Assembly: GCA_964473045.1 (NCBI GenBank)
Contig: CAYYMX010000007.1
Span: forward strand, 1 to 33,913
From: CAYYMX01 sp964473045
Lineage (GTDB): Bacteria > Pseudomonadota > Alphaproteobacteria > Methylaequorales > Methylaequoraceae
Length of the DNA stretch: 33,913 nt
Reading direction: 5' to 3'
The notes beneath the pieces are model-generated. The model was not told the DNA's origin and did no database searches. It saw only the letters and a list, made by a program, of their open reading frames with translations. Made by a program: the position numbers and the translations under genes. The stretch's first letter is position 1. Each line of letters opens with the position of its first letter. Positions 1 to 9,053 of the stretch are shown here, piece after piece.

Positions 1-1
1 G

Positions 2-190
2 ATTTCTAATATTCCAACATATTCTCTCAAAGGGATAAAATTTGAGAAAAAATTATTACCTTTTCTAATCATTTTATTTGCCAGTTTCATGTACTTGCTG
101 GTAAGTGACTTCTGGTTAGCTATTATAATTTTCACTGCTGTTTACAATCTTAGTACACCTTTTGCAATTTACGAGTATAGAAAAATCTAA
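2..190 (+). CDS. pssA: CDP-diacylglycerol-serine O-phosphatidyltransferase, C-terminal part (partial)
   Basis: An open frame enters from the left edge and ends with TAA at 188-190, giving 62 residues. It begins with a segment like the 'S-x-IPT-S-K' stretch that follows the catalytic domain of phosphatidylserine synthases (here ISNIPTYSLKG), then has two hydrophobic helices separated by a short polar turn and ends YEYRKI. That is the usual end of the membrane-embedded CDP-alcohol phosphatidyltransferase PssA, which makes phosphatidylserine from CDP-diacylglycerol and serine. The catalytic CDP-alcohol motif lies outside the window, so the assignment rests on the tail only. The stop codon interlocks with the stop of the convergent RND gene. 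Another CDP-alcohol phosphatidyltransferase is the main alternative. Confidence 0.62.
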   Translation: MSNIPTYSLKGIKFEKKLLPFLIILFASFMYLLVSDFWLAIIIFTAVYNLSTPFAIYEYRKI

Positions 191-3100
191 GGTAATTTTG
201 ATTTTTCTCCAATTGATATTAAACACGGTGTGATTAGTAATGTTAACACAAATGAAAACATTACCCCAAAGACTATAGCATTAGACAATTGTAACCACCA
301 TTGAGAACTAGGTGCACCAAAATTAACTTCATAGTCTAGAAAGTTTATATTTAATCCTATTGCCATCGGAATAAGTCCAAAGAAAGTCGTCATGGTAGTT
401 AATAGAACTGGTCGTAATCTTTGGGCACCTGTTCTTATTATTGCATCCCTAACTTTTTCACCTTTATTTCTTAACTCTTTGTATGTATCAAGAAGTACAA
501 TGTTGTTATTTACAACGATTCCAGCCAAGGCAATTATCCCAATCCCTGTCATGATTATTCCAAATGCATTGCCACTAATAAGCAAACCTATCATGACACC
601 AATTGTAGAAAATATTACAGATGACAAAATTACTAAACAAAAATAAAAACTATTAAAAGTAGCTATCAATATTAGTGTAATTAAAAATATTGAAATAAAA
701 AAAGCTTTAAGAAGAAATTCTTTTGCTTCTTTTTGGTCTTCTTCTTGACCACTAAAATTTATAAATGATTTGAAATTTTTTGTTTCTATCCATTTTTTTG
801 TTTCTAGTACTTTATTATTTGGAATCTCACCTTCAGAAACATCAAATAGAATATTTTTAGATTTCATAGAGTTAATTCTAGTAATCTTTCCTGTTTTATT
901 TTTAGGAACTCTTTTTACAATCAAACTTAATGCTATAGGCCCATTTCTACCTTCAATTTGAATTTTTTCAAGTTCATTTAATGTTTGAAACTTTTTATCA
1001 TATTTTACTACAATATCCACTTCTTCATCACTATCAAATGGCATATATTCAGTGACCTTTAGGCCATGAGTGATCATTTGAATAGCATTTCCAATAGATT
1101 CAATATCAATTCCATGTTTATCAGCTTGCGATCGATCAATTAATAATTCCCATTCAATTCCAGGGATATTTAAGTCTGAATCAATATTCTCAGACCAAGG
1201 ACTGGTTTTAATAAAATTCAAAATTTCTGTGGTTTCAGTTTTTAATATTAAATCATTATTGTTAGTTATTTCGATCTCAATATCTCTATCTTTTGGTGGT
1301 CCATCTTTTTTTTCAATAAATTCAAATTTAACACCAGAAAAAATTCTGGTTACTCTTCTTAGATCCTCAATTATTGAGCTTGCTTTTGGTCTATTTTTCC
1401 AACTGACTAATTCTATTTTTATTGAACCAATTATATCTTCAGACTCACTTCTTTTTTGGCTTCCTTTAACAAAACCACTTCTAGAGTAAATATTCTTAAT
1501 ATATGAATTTTGTAAAATTTTACTTTCTATCTTTTTAATTATTTTATCCTTTTCTATTGCTGAAAAATTTCCTCTTGCGTGAATCACAACTTCTACATAG
1601 TCAGGCTCTATTGCAGGAAAATATTCAATCCCTTTGCCGAACTTTATATAAGTTGATTGTATGAAAAACAATAAAAAAGCTGTTAAAAAAATTAATTTTT
1701 TGGGGTGTTCTAAACAAAAATTTAATAATCCTATATATTGACCTTGTAATCCTTTTATATTATCTAAATCTCCTTTTTCTAAAAGATTTAGATTAACGAT
1801 CTCTAATTTTGATTTGGGTTTATCAGTCCCAAAGATTGTACCTATTGCTGGAATAAAAATTAGTGCCATAAATAAAGATGATGTCAGTACTGCTAAAAGT
1901 GTAACTGGTAGAAAAAACATAAACTCTCCAGCAATACCAGGCCAGAAAATTAATGGTAAAAAAGCTGCCAGGGTTGTTGAGGTTGAAGCAAGAACTGGAA
2001 CAAACATTTTTTTTGAAGCCAGAATAAATATTTTAGTCTTTTCAATGCCTTCATTTGCTCTTCTGTTTGCATACTCAACAACAATTATAGCTCCATCAAT
2101 TAAGATGCCAACGGACAAAATTAATGCAAAAAGAACGACAGTATTAATTGTTACTTGGAAGAAAGAAAGAATTATCATTGACATTAAGAAAGAACATGGA
2201 ATTGCAATGCTGACAAGTAAAGCTGATTTCCAACCCATAAAAATAAAAATTATAAATAGTACAATTAACGTAGCTAGAATTACATTATTTTCTAAATCAT
2301 TTATTTTTGTTTTTATTTTTTCTGATTCATCTTGAAAAATGTCAATGTGAATTAATTGTGGAAAGTTTTTTTTGGTTTCCGAAACGGAATTCTTTATTTT
2401 TTCAATAGTCTCAATTATATTTTCTCCTGTTCTTTTTGAGACTTCTAGAATTATAGCATTTTCACCATTATTTCTTGCATACCCAATTTTTTCTTTGAAT
2501 GAATCTCTTATTTCTGCAATATCTCCCAGTTTTATTACAGTGTCACTAGTTGATTTTATAGGTATTTCTAATAAATCTTCTCTGTTTTGAATTAAGCTAG
2601 GAATCTTAACATTAAAACTTCCAGTTTTATTAGTTAAAGTGCCAGCCGGTATCATTAAATTACTCTTTGAAATTGAAAACAAAACTTCTTTGGCAGTTAG
2701 CCCATAATTTTTTACAAACTTTGGATCTACTATTATTTCAATTTCTCTTTCATTCTCTCCAAGTATTTTCACTTCCAGAACTTCAGAAATATTTTCAATT
2801 TTTTCCTTAATGATTTTAGAGAATTTACTTAGAACTCGATCCTCTAATTTCCCGGAAATTGCTATTGCTAGAACAGGAAACCTTGAAAGGTTAACTTCAT
2901 GAACTGTAGGTTCTTCTGTGTCATCAGGAAGCTTATTTTTAGTAAGGTCGACTTTAACTCTTGTATCTGACAATGCTTTGTCTGAGTCAAACCCTGCATC
3001 AAACTCTAATATTATATTACCTCCACCTAAAAAAGAATTAGATGAAATTTTTTTGAGACCTTCAATATTTTTTAGTTCTTTTTCAAGAGGTTTTACTAAT

Positions 3101-3279
3101 AACCTTTCAGAGTCTGCTGGAGAAATACCTCTATGAATTAGAGATACATATATTACAGGAAGATTTATATCTGGATCAGATTCTTTTGGAAGAGAAAGAT
3201 ATTTGTATGAGCCAAAGAGTATTGAAAAAATTAAAAAAGTTAATGTAAGTTTTGGAGTGGTTAATAGTTTTACTATCAT
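187..3279 (-). CDS. RND-family efflux permease
   Basis: Inner-membrane resistance-nodulation-division transporter of 1030 aa, the normal family size. An N-terminal transmembrane helix is followed by a large periplasmic loop, a block of helices from about residue 335, a second periplasmic loop and a final helix block from about residue 860. The TM4 proton-relay motif is present near residue 395 as ILIDGAIIVVEYANRR, with one Asp followed by Gly where AcrB has Asp-Asp. The TM10 position where AcrB has Lys reads GIVVNNNIVLLD. These changes place it outside the AcrB-like drug-pump core group, so the substrate cannot be predicted. Its start overlaps the stop of the upstream membrane fusion protein by 4 nt (ATGA), so the two are translationally coupled. 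No outer-membrane TolC partner is present in the window. Confidence 0.93.
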   Translation of the reverse strand: MIVKLLTTPKLTLTFLIFSILFGSYKYLSLPKESDPDINLPVIYVSLIHRGISPADSERLLVKPLEKELKNIEGLKKISSNSFLGGGNIILEFDAGFDSDKALSDTRVKVDLTKNKLPDDTEEPTVHEVNLSRFPVLAIAISGKLEDRVLSKFSKIIKEKIENISEVLEVKILGENEREIEIIVDPKFVKNYGLTAKEVLFSISKSNLMIPAGTLTNKTGSFNVKIPSLIQNREDLLEIPIKSTSDTVIKLGDIAEIRDSFKEKIGYARNNGENAIILEVSKRTGENIIETIEKIKNSVSETKKNFPQLIHIDIFQDESEKIKTKINDLENNVILATLIVLFIIFIFMGWKSALLVSIAIPCSFLMSMIILSFFQVTINTVVLFALILSVGILIDGAIIVVEYANRRANEGIEKTKIFILASKKMFVPVLASTSTTLAAFLPLIFWPGIAGEFMFFLPVTLLAVLTSSLFMALIFIPAIGTIFGTDKPKSKLEIVNLNLLEKGDLDNIKGLQGQYIGLLNFCLEHPKKLIFLTAFLLFFIQSTYIKFGKGIEYFPAIEPDYVEVVIHARGNFSAIEKDKIIKKIESKILQNSYIKNIYSRSGFVKGSQKRSESEDIIGSIKIELVSWKNRPKASSIIEDLRRVTRIFSGVKFEFIEKKDGPPKDRDIEIEITNNNDLILKTETTEILNFIKTSPWSENIDSDLNIPGIEWELLIDRSQADKHGIDIESIGNAIQMITHGLKVTEYMPFDSDEEVDIVVKYDKKFQTLNELEKIQIEGRNGPIALSLIVKRVPKNKTGKITRINSMKSKNILFDVSEGEIPNNKVLETKKWIETKNFKSFINFSGQEEDQKEAKEFLLKAFFISIFLITLILIATFNSFYFCLVILSSVIFSTIGVMIGLLISGNAFGIIMTGIGIIALAGIVVNNNIVLLDTYKELRNKGEKVRDAIIRTGAQRLRPVLLTTMTTFFGLIPMAIGLNINFLDYEVNFGAPSSQWWLQLSNAIVFGVMFSFVLTLLITPCLISIGEKSKLP

Positions 3280-4322
3280 TCTGTTTTAAAATCTAAGTTA
3301 ACAGACTCACCTTCTATTGTGTACTCATGACCCTGTGTTATAACAATTATGTTGTCGTAAATATTGGAGTTTTCAATATCTATCCAATATCCTTTTCCTA
3401 TGTCACTAAGAATTTTAATTTGAAGAAACTTTACTGCATCATTCTCTATTACTTTTATTCCTATTTGTCCTTTGTTGTTTAGAGTAATTAATGAGGAAGG
3501 GATGAAAAAAGACTCTTTTGGATCTAATTTAAGTTCAATTTCACTTGTTAAACCACTTAATATTTCATTTTTAGGATTTTTAACTTCAACTTGAATTTTA
3601 AAGTTTCTAGTGTTTGGGTCTGAAGTTTTAGAAATATAATTTATAATGCCTTCAAATTTTTTTTCACCTATTTTGACATGAGCTTTTTGATTTAATTTTA
3701 ATTTTCCTATTTCTTTTTCTGTTGCACTTAAATTAATATATATAGGATTAAGATCAACTACTCTAGCAATAGGATCTCCTTTTTTTACATAATCTCCTAA
3801 TTCCACATAACTATCTTCAACTGAGCTATCAAAAGGCATAACAACTTTAGTGTTGTTAAGTTCAACTTGACTTTTCTCAAATAAAGCTAATGCATTTTCG
3901 AAGTTTGTTCTTGATTCAGATAACTTAACTTCGGATCTAAAGCCTTTTTGAAAAAGATTTTCTGCAACTTCGTATTCTTTCTTTCTTTGGTTTAAAAGTG
4001 CTTCCATTTCTTTAACTTTTGCAATTTTATCTTCTGGATCAATAATTATTAATTGTTTGCCAGCTTTATAAAAGATACCTTTGCTAAAATCTTTGTTGCC
4101 TACCAGACCTTCTACTTGAGACTTTATTGTTACAATTCTAGAAGCTTCAGTAAATCCACTCAACTTAATACTATTTGAAAATTGTTTTTTTTTAATTTTT
4201 TCTACTGCTACAGTTTTTTTAGTTTCAACTGCATAAGTTTTTTCTTTCTTTTCATTATCTTTTAAAAAAAAGTAAAATAAAAAAATTGATGAAAAAAATA
4301 AGATCCAAATAATACGTTTCAT
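3276..4322 (-). CDS. RND efflux periplasmic adaptor (membrane fusion protein)
   Basis: 348-aa HlyD/AcrA-type periplasmic adaptor that links the downstream RND permease to an outer-membrane channel. A single N-terminal hydrophobic segment (about residues 4-20) anchors or exports it. Then come a half-lipoyl domain (near 'VTIKSQVEGLVG'), a short alpha-helical hairpin rich in Glu, Lys and Asn, the second lipoyl half ('MPFDSSVEDSYVELGDYVKKGD') and a beta-barrel domain ('DLNPIYINLSATEKEIGKL'). It is the first gene of a two-gene operon, overlapping the permease by 4 nt. The divergent intergenic region to ppx (4323-4438) is extremely AT-rich and shows no convincing promoter hexamers. Confidence 0.92.
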   Translation of the reverse strand: MKRIIWILFFSSIFLFYFFLKDNEKKEKTYAVETKKTVAVEKIKKKQFSNSIKLSGFTEASRIVTIKSQVEGLVGNKDFSKGIFYKAGKQLIIIDPEDKIAKVKEMEALLNQRKKEYEVAENLFQKGFRSEVKLSESRTNFENALALFEKSQVELNNTKVVMPFDSSVEDSYVELGDYVKKGDPIARVVDLNPIYINLSATEKEIGKLKLNQKAHVKIGEKKFEGIINYISKTSDPNTRNFKIQVEVKNPKNEILSGLTSEIELKLDPKESFFIPSSLITLNNKGQIGIKVIENDAVKFLQIKILSDIGKGYWIDIENSNIYDNIIVITQGHEYTIEGESVNLDFKTE

Positions 4323-4438
4323 TGCTTTATAATTTTAATATTAAATTTTTTAAACGGAAATATGATAATTTGCTATATATTTAGTTAATATTAAAAATTA
4401 AATCTAATCTAATCAAACAAAAGTTTTATAAGTTGGGA

Positions 4439-5344
4439 ATGTTTAAAAAATATGCTGCAATAGATATTGGTAGCTATAATTGTAGATTGGTGATAGTTGA
4501 AAAAAACAACAGCAATTTTTATAAAATTGTTGAAAAATTTTCAATGGAAACAAACTTAATAAAAGATTTATCATACAATAATGAATTTACTCCCAAAAAA
4601 ATTTCTAAAACAATAAAATGTTTGAAGGAAATCTCAAAAAAAATTACTCAGCACGGCATCACAAAATATAGATGTGTGGCTACTGAAGCCTGCAGACAAG
4701 TAATTAATCCGGAGTTTTTTACTGAAAATGTAATGCAACAAACTGGACTTAATGTTGAAATAATTTCTAGCTATGAGGAAGCAAGATTAAGTTTAAAAAG
4801 TTGTGAACCCTACATGAAAAGATTTAAAAAAAATGGATTACTTTTTGATATTGGGGGAGGTAGTACAGAACTTACTTTTTTTAATTTAAAAAAAAAGAAT
4901 ATTATCACAAAATCTATATCTCTCGGAGTCGTGAATTTGTCTGAAAAATCCGATATTTTTGGAGATAACTATGTTAAAGATATGATGGTCAAACATTTTA
5001 TTAAATTTAAAAATAGTTTATCAGATTTTACTTTTGATAATTTGAGTTTAGGTTCATGTAGTACTGTTACAACATTATGTGCAATGCATCTAAATTTAAG
5101 TAGTTATCAAGCAAATAAAATTGAAGGTTATGAAATTGATGCGAAGGAAATATTCAAAGCCTCAAATTTTTTTAATAATCTTTCAGATAATGAAAGATCA
5201 AAACATCCATGCATAGGAAAAAGATATAATTTGTTAAAGAATGGTATTAAAATACTTGAAAAAATTCTGGATATTTTTTTAATTAATAAAGTTATTGCAA
5301 CTCATAAAGGATTACGCGATGGAATGATTAATGAACTGGTATAG
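4439..5344 (+). CDS. ppx: Ppx/GppA family exopolyphosphatase / pppGpp phosphohydrolase
   Basis: ASKHA-fold phosphatase of about 301 aa acting on polyphosphate or (p)ppGpp. The first phosphate-binding loop is at the N-terminus (AAIDIGSYNCRLVIVE), 'ATEACRQ' lies near residue 82, and the second phosphate loop LLFDIGGGSTELTFF near residues 134-148. It contains only the N-terminal Ppx/GppA core and lacks the C-terminal HD-like domain of the longer E. coli enzymes. I use ATG 4439; a TTG two codons upstream at 4433 would add only Met-Gly and has no better ribosome site. It precedes rlmE by 3 nt, and the ppx-rlmE-guaB order is characteristic of Alphaproteobacteria. Polyphosphatase versus GppA activity cannot be separated by sequence reading. 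Confidence 0.9.
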   Translation: MFKKYAAIDIGSYNCRLVIVEKNNSNFYKIVEKFSMETNLIKDLSYNNEFTPKKISKTIKCLKEISKKITQHGITKYRCVATEACRQVINPEFFTENVMQQTGLNVEIISSYEEARLSLKSCEPYMKRFKKNGLLFDIGGGSTELTFFNLKKKNIITKSISLGVVNLSEKSDIFGDNYVKDMMVKHFIKFKNSLSDFTFDNLSLGSCSTVTTLCAMHLNLSSYQANKIEGYEIDAKEIFKASNFFNNLSDNERSKHPCIGKRYNLLKNGIKILEKILDIFLINKVIATHKGLRDGMINELV

Positions 5345-5347
5345 TTT

Positions 5348-5983
5348 ATGAATAAAGTTAAAATTACTGATAAAAAAAAAAGTTCTAGCAAAGATTGGCT
5401 AAGAAGACATTTGAATGATGAATATTATTTAAAATCTAAAAAAGATGGCTATAGATCACGTGCCTCATACAAACTTATACAAATTGAAGAAAAGTTTAAG
5501 GTAATTAAAAAAAGTCAAAGTGTCTTAGATTTAGGTTCCGCACCTGGTGGATGGGTTCAGGTCATACGGAAGATTTCCAAAAAAAATGCATTAATCCTTG
5601 GTATAGATCTTTTGAAAATTGAAAGAATTGAAGGCATTAAGTTTTTTCAAGCTGATATTTTTGATGATGACATATTAGAAAAAATAAATTTTTTTTTTAA
5701 AAATAAAAAGATAGATCTAATTCTAAGTGACATGTCACCAAACACCTCAGGTAATAAAACAGTTGATCATTTGAGAATTGTTAATTTAGTTGAAAAAGTG
5801 CTAAATCTAGCCGGAAAAATTTTGAGACCTGGTGGCAGTCTAATTACTAAAGTTTTTCAAGGTGGTGCACAAGGCCAACTTCTAACCTTGATGAAGAATG
5901 AATTAAGTTATATAAAATATTTTAAGCCAAAGGCATCAAGACAAGAATCTCCTGAAACATATTTATTTGGTATAAAAAAATAA
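5348..5983 (+). CDS. rlmE: 23S rRNA (uridine-2552-2'-O) methyltransferase RlmE
   Basis: Cytosolic SAM-dependent 2'-O-methyltransferase that modifies U2552 of 23S rRNA during late 50S assembly. At 211 aa it has the expected length. The full K-D-K-E catalytic tetrad is visible: Lys42 in SRASYKL, Asp128 in LSDMSPN, Lys168 in ITKVFQG and Glu203 in SPETYL, each displaced by 4 residues from the E. coli positions. The SAM loop is LDLGSAPGGW at 60-69. The N-terminal basic extension is typical. It lies 3 nt after ppx and 47 nt before guaB. Confidence 0.96.
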   Translation: MNKVKITDKKKSSSKDWLRRHLNDEYYLKSKKDGYRSRASYKLIQIEEKFKVIKKSQSVLDLGSAPGGWVQVIRKISKKNALILGIDLLKIERIEGIKFFQADIFDDDILEKINFFFKNKKIDLILSDMSPNTSGNKTVDHLRIVNLVEKVLNLAGKILRPGGSLITKVFQGGAQGQLLTLMKNELSYIKYFKPKASRQESPETYLFGIKK

Positions 5984-6030
5984 AAAAATTTACTTGTTTT
6001 AAAAAAATTAATTTTGGATTAGATTATTTT

Positions 6031-7500
6031 ATGAAAATATTAGCAGAAGCTCTTACGTTTGATGATGTTCTTATCCTACCATCAAAGTCTGATATAAGAC
6101 CTTCGGAAGTTGATGTATCAACTAGAATAGCAAGAAATTTAAAGTTAACTATTCCTCTTATTTCATCTGCTATGGACACAGTAACAGAGTCTGCTTTAGC
6201 CATAAAAATTGCTCAAAATGGTGGTTTAGGTGTTATCCACAAAAACCTTGATTTTGAAAAACAAGCTGACGAAGTTTTGAAAGTAAAACGTTTTGAATCT
6301 GGGATGGTAATTAATCCACTAACTATTAATCCAGAAAACACTCTTCAAGAAGCTATTCAAATCAAGGACAAAAATAATTTTTCTGGCATACCAGTTGTTG
6401 AGAAGGGTACTAAAAAACTAGTTGGAATATTAACAAATCGAGATATTCGTTTTGCTAAAAATCTTGATCAACCTGTTAGTGCTCTTATGACAAAAAAAGA
6501 ATTAATAACAGTTTCTGAAGATATTACTATGAATGAAGCCCAAAAATTGCTTCATAAACATAGAATTGAAAAACTACTTGTTGTTAATGATAACTACAAA
6601 TGTATTGGACTAATTACTGTAAAAGATATTGAAAAAGCTGAAAAATTTCCTCAAGCGTCAAAAGATAAAATGGGTAGATTAATAGTTGGTGCTGCAATTG
6701 GTGCTGGAGAAGTTCAGGGACTTGAAAGATTAAAATATCTTTATAAGGCAGGTGTTGATGTTGTTGTAATCGACACTGCTCATGGTCATACAAAGAATGT
6801 TATTGAAACTTTAAAAAATGTTAAAAAAAAATATCCCAAAATTCCAATTGTTGTTGGCAATATTGCAACAGCAGAAGCTGCAACTGATTTAATTAAAGCG
6901 GGTGCAGACAGTTTAAAAGTTGGCATAGGGCCTGGATCTATTTGTACAACAAGAATAATTGCTGGTGTTGGAGTTCCGCAATTACATGCAATTCATGAAA
7001 CTTATAAAATTGCCAAAAAAAATAATATTCCCATAATTTCAGATGGTGGAGTTAAATATTCAGGCGATATTGCCAAAGCAATAGCCTTCGGAGCTGATGT
7101 TGTTATGATTGGATCGCTTTTTGCTGGCACAGATGAGGCACCTGGCGAAGTTTTTTTGTCAAATGGAAGAACATATAAATCTTATAGGGGGATGGGATCT
7201 TTGGCGGCAATGGAAAAAGGTTCAGCGGATAGATATTTTCAAGATGAAATTGACAAAAATGAAAAACTGGTTCCTGAAGGCGTTGAAGGAAGGGTTCCTT
7301 ACCGAGGTGCAGTTAACGAAGTAATACAACAATTAATTGGCGGTTTAAGGGCTTCAATGGGTTATACTGGCAATAGAAACATTAAAGAATTTAAAGAGAG
7401 GACAAAACTTTTAAGAATTACATCTGCTGGTTTAAATGAAAGTCATGTGCACGGCATTTCAATAACAAGAGAATCACCAAATTATCAATTAAACAAATGA
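6031..7500 (+). CDS. guaB: Inosine-5'-monophosphate dehydrogenase
   Basis: 489-aa enzyme that oxidises IMP to XMP with NAD, the committed step to GMP. The (beta/alpha)8 barrel is split by a pair of CBS domains at about residues 95-200. The catalytic loop GPGSICTTRIIAGVGVPQ carries the nucleophile Cys305. Downstream are the phosphate-binding 'DGGVKYSGDIAKA', 'YRGMGS' and the mobile flap 'VPEGVEGRVPYRG'. The gene ends in TGA inside ATGA, whose ATG starts guaA, so the two GMP-synthesis enzymes are translationally coupled. The upstream 47-nt gap is AT-rich and may hold a weak promoter, but none was clear. Confidence 0.98.
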   Translation: MKILAEALTFDDVLILPSKSDIRPSEVDVSTRIARNLKLTIPLISSAMDTVTESALAIKIAQNGGLGVIHKNLDFEKQADEVLKVKRFESGMVINPLTINPENTLQEAIQIKDKNNFSGIPVVEKGTKKLVGILTNRDIRFAKNLDQPVSALMTKKELITVSEDITMNEAQKLLHKHRIEKLLVVNDNYKCIGLITVKDIEKAEKFPQASKDKMGRLIVGAAIGAGEVQGLERLKYLYKAGVDVVVIDTAHGHTKNVIETLKNVKKKYPKIPIVVGNIATAEAATDLIKAGADSLKVGIGPGSICTTRIIAGVGVPQLHAIHETYKIAKKNNIPIISDGGVKYSGDIAKAIAFGADVVMIGSLFAGTDEAPGEVFLSNGRTYKSYRGMGSLAAMEKGSADRYFQDEIDKNEKLVPEGVEGRVPYRGAVNEVIQQLIGGLRASMGYTGNRNIKEFKERTKLLRITSAGLNESHVHGISITRESPNYQLNK

Positions 7501-9047
7501 AAGATTCAATATTAATTATTGATTTTGGTTCTCAAGTTACAAAACTTATTGCTCGAAGGATTAGAGATTTTGGAGTGTATAGCCAGATAGTTGCTTATAA
7601 CAAACTTAACAAAGATTTTTTTAAAAAAAATGTTATTAAGGGTATTATTTTTTCGGGTGGCCCTTCATCCGTAGAAAAAAAAAATTCGCCCAAAATAAAG
7701 AAATTTATTTATGAACTAAAAATACCTATCTTAGGAATTTGTTATGGATTGCAACTTCTTTGTAAGCACTTTGGTGGTTCTGTAACATCGTCGAAAGACA
7801 GAGAGTTTGGTAAAAAAAATATTTTTTTATTAAAGAACTCATTATTGACAAAAGGAACTTATTTATTGAATAAAAAATATCAAGTATGGATGAGTCATAG
7901 TGATAAAGTAGATAGAATTCCTAATGGATTTGAGAAAGTTGCTTCAAGTGATGATTGTGAATTTGCAATCGTTCAGGATATTAAAAAAAGTTTTTTTGGG
8001 GTCCAATTTCATCCAGAAGTAATTCATACACTAAATGGTATGAAATTAATAAAAAACTTCGTTTTTAGTGTTTGTAACTGCAATGTCAGTTGGAATATGT
8101 TGTCATTCAAAAATGAGATGATAAATAAAATTAAAGAGACTGTTGGTAATAAAAATGTAGTTTGTGGATTATCAGGTGGGGTTGATTCAACCGTGACAGC
8201 AATTCTTATCCATCAGGCAATTGGCGAAAGACTGAAATGTGTTTTTGTAGATACTGGTTTAATGAGAAATAATGAAGTTTATGAAATAAAAAAACTTTTT
8301 AACAAATACTTTAATATACAACTTGAAATAATTGATGCGAGTAAACAGTTTTTCAAAAATTTGAAAGGGATAAAGGATCCAGAAAAAAAAAGAAAAATTA
8401 TAGGGAAAATTTTTATTCAAGTTTTTGAAAAATTTTCTAAAAAACAAAAAAACATTAAGTTTTTAGCACAAGGAACGTTATACCCTGATGTCATAGAGTC
8501 TATTTCTCATGTGGGTAGTTCTAAAGTAACAATTAAATCTCATCACAATGTTGGGGGCTTACCTAAAAAAATGAAATTAAAACTAATAGAACCTTTAAAA
8601 AACTTGTTTAAGGATGAAGTGAGAGTGTTGGGAAAGGAATTAAGTATTCCTTTAGAATTTATTGAAAGACACCCTTTTCCAGGTCCTGGTTTAGGTATAA
8701 GAGTTCTTGGTGAAATTACAAAAAAAAATATAGAAACACTTCAAAATGCCGATGAAATATTTGTTGATCTAATTAAAAAAAAAGGACTATATAATAAAAT
8801 TTGGCAAGCTTTTTGTGTTCTTTTGCCAGTAAAAACAGTTGGAGTTATGGGTGATGATAGGACATATGAAAGAATTTGTATTTTAAGAGCTGTTACATCT
8901 GTTGATGGAATGACTGCAGAATCTTATAGTTTCGATGATGATTTTTTAAACATTTGCGCTAGTGAGATTATTAACAAAGTTTCTGGCATTAATAGAGTAT
9001 GTTATGATCTAACTTCTAAACCACCAGGTACTATTGAGTTCGAATAA
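7497..9047 (+). CDS. guaA: GMP synthase (glutamine-hydrolysing)
   Basis: 516-aa two-domain enzyme converting XMP, ATP and glutamine to GMP. The class I amidotransferase domain has Cys82 in GICYGLQLLC and the His172/Glu174 pair in VQFHPEV. The ATP pyrophosphatase domain has the PP-loop SGGVDST at 226-232, and the C-terminal dimerisation domain ends with the conserved 'SKPPGTIEFE'. The start overlaps guaB by 4 nt. In many Alphaproteobacteria rsmB separates guaB and guaA; it is absent here. A methyltransferase gene follows after 6 nt and may be co-transcribed. Confidence 0.98.
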   Translation: MKDSILIIDFGSQVTKLIARRIRDFGVYSQIVAYNKLNKDFFKKNVIKGIIFSGGPSSVEKKNSPKIKKFIYELKIPILGICYGLQLLCKHFGGSVTSSKDREFGKKNIFLLKNSLLTKGTYLLNKKYQVWMSHSDKVDRIPNGFEKVASSDDCEFAIVQDIKKSFFGVQFHPEVIHTLNGMKLIKNFVFSVCNCNVSWNMLSFKNEMINKIKETVGNKNVVCGLSGGVDSTVTAILIHQAIGERLKCVFVDTGLMRNNEVYEIKKLFNKYFNIQLEIIDASKQFFKNLKGIKDPEKKRKIIGKIFIQVFEKFSKKQKNIKFLAQGTLYPDVIESISHVGSSKVTIKSHHNVGGLPKKMKLKLIEPLKNLFKDEVRVLGKELSIPLEFIERHPFPGPGLGIRVLGEITKKNIETLQNADEIFVDLIKKKGLYNKIWQAFCVLLPVKTVGVMGDDRTYERICILRAVTSVDGMTAESYSFDDDFLNICASEIINKVSGINRVCYDLTSKPPGTIEFE

Positions 9048-9053
9048 AGTAAA

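Noticed and set aside
1814..2335. 173-aa frame opposite the RND gene
   Set aside because: Antisense shadow of a strongly supported gene; the composition mirrors the RND codons and no domain is visible.
7124..7148. TGGCAC-containing GG-N10-GC match inside guaB
   Set aside because: It lacks the TTGC half and is inside a conserved coding stretch. It shows that loose sigma-54 matches arise by chance.
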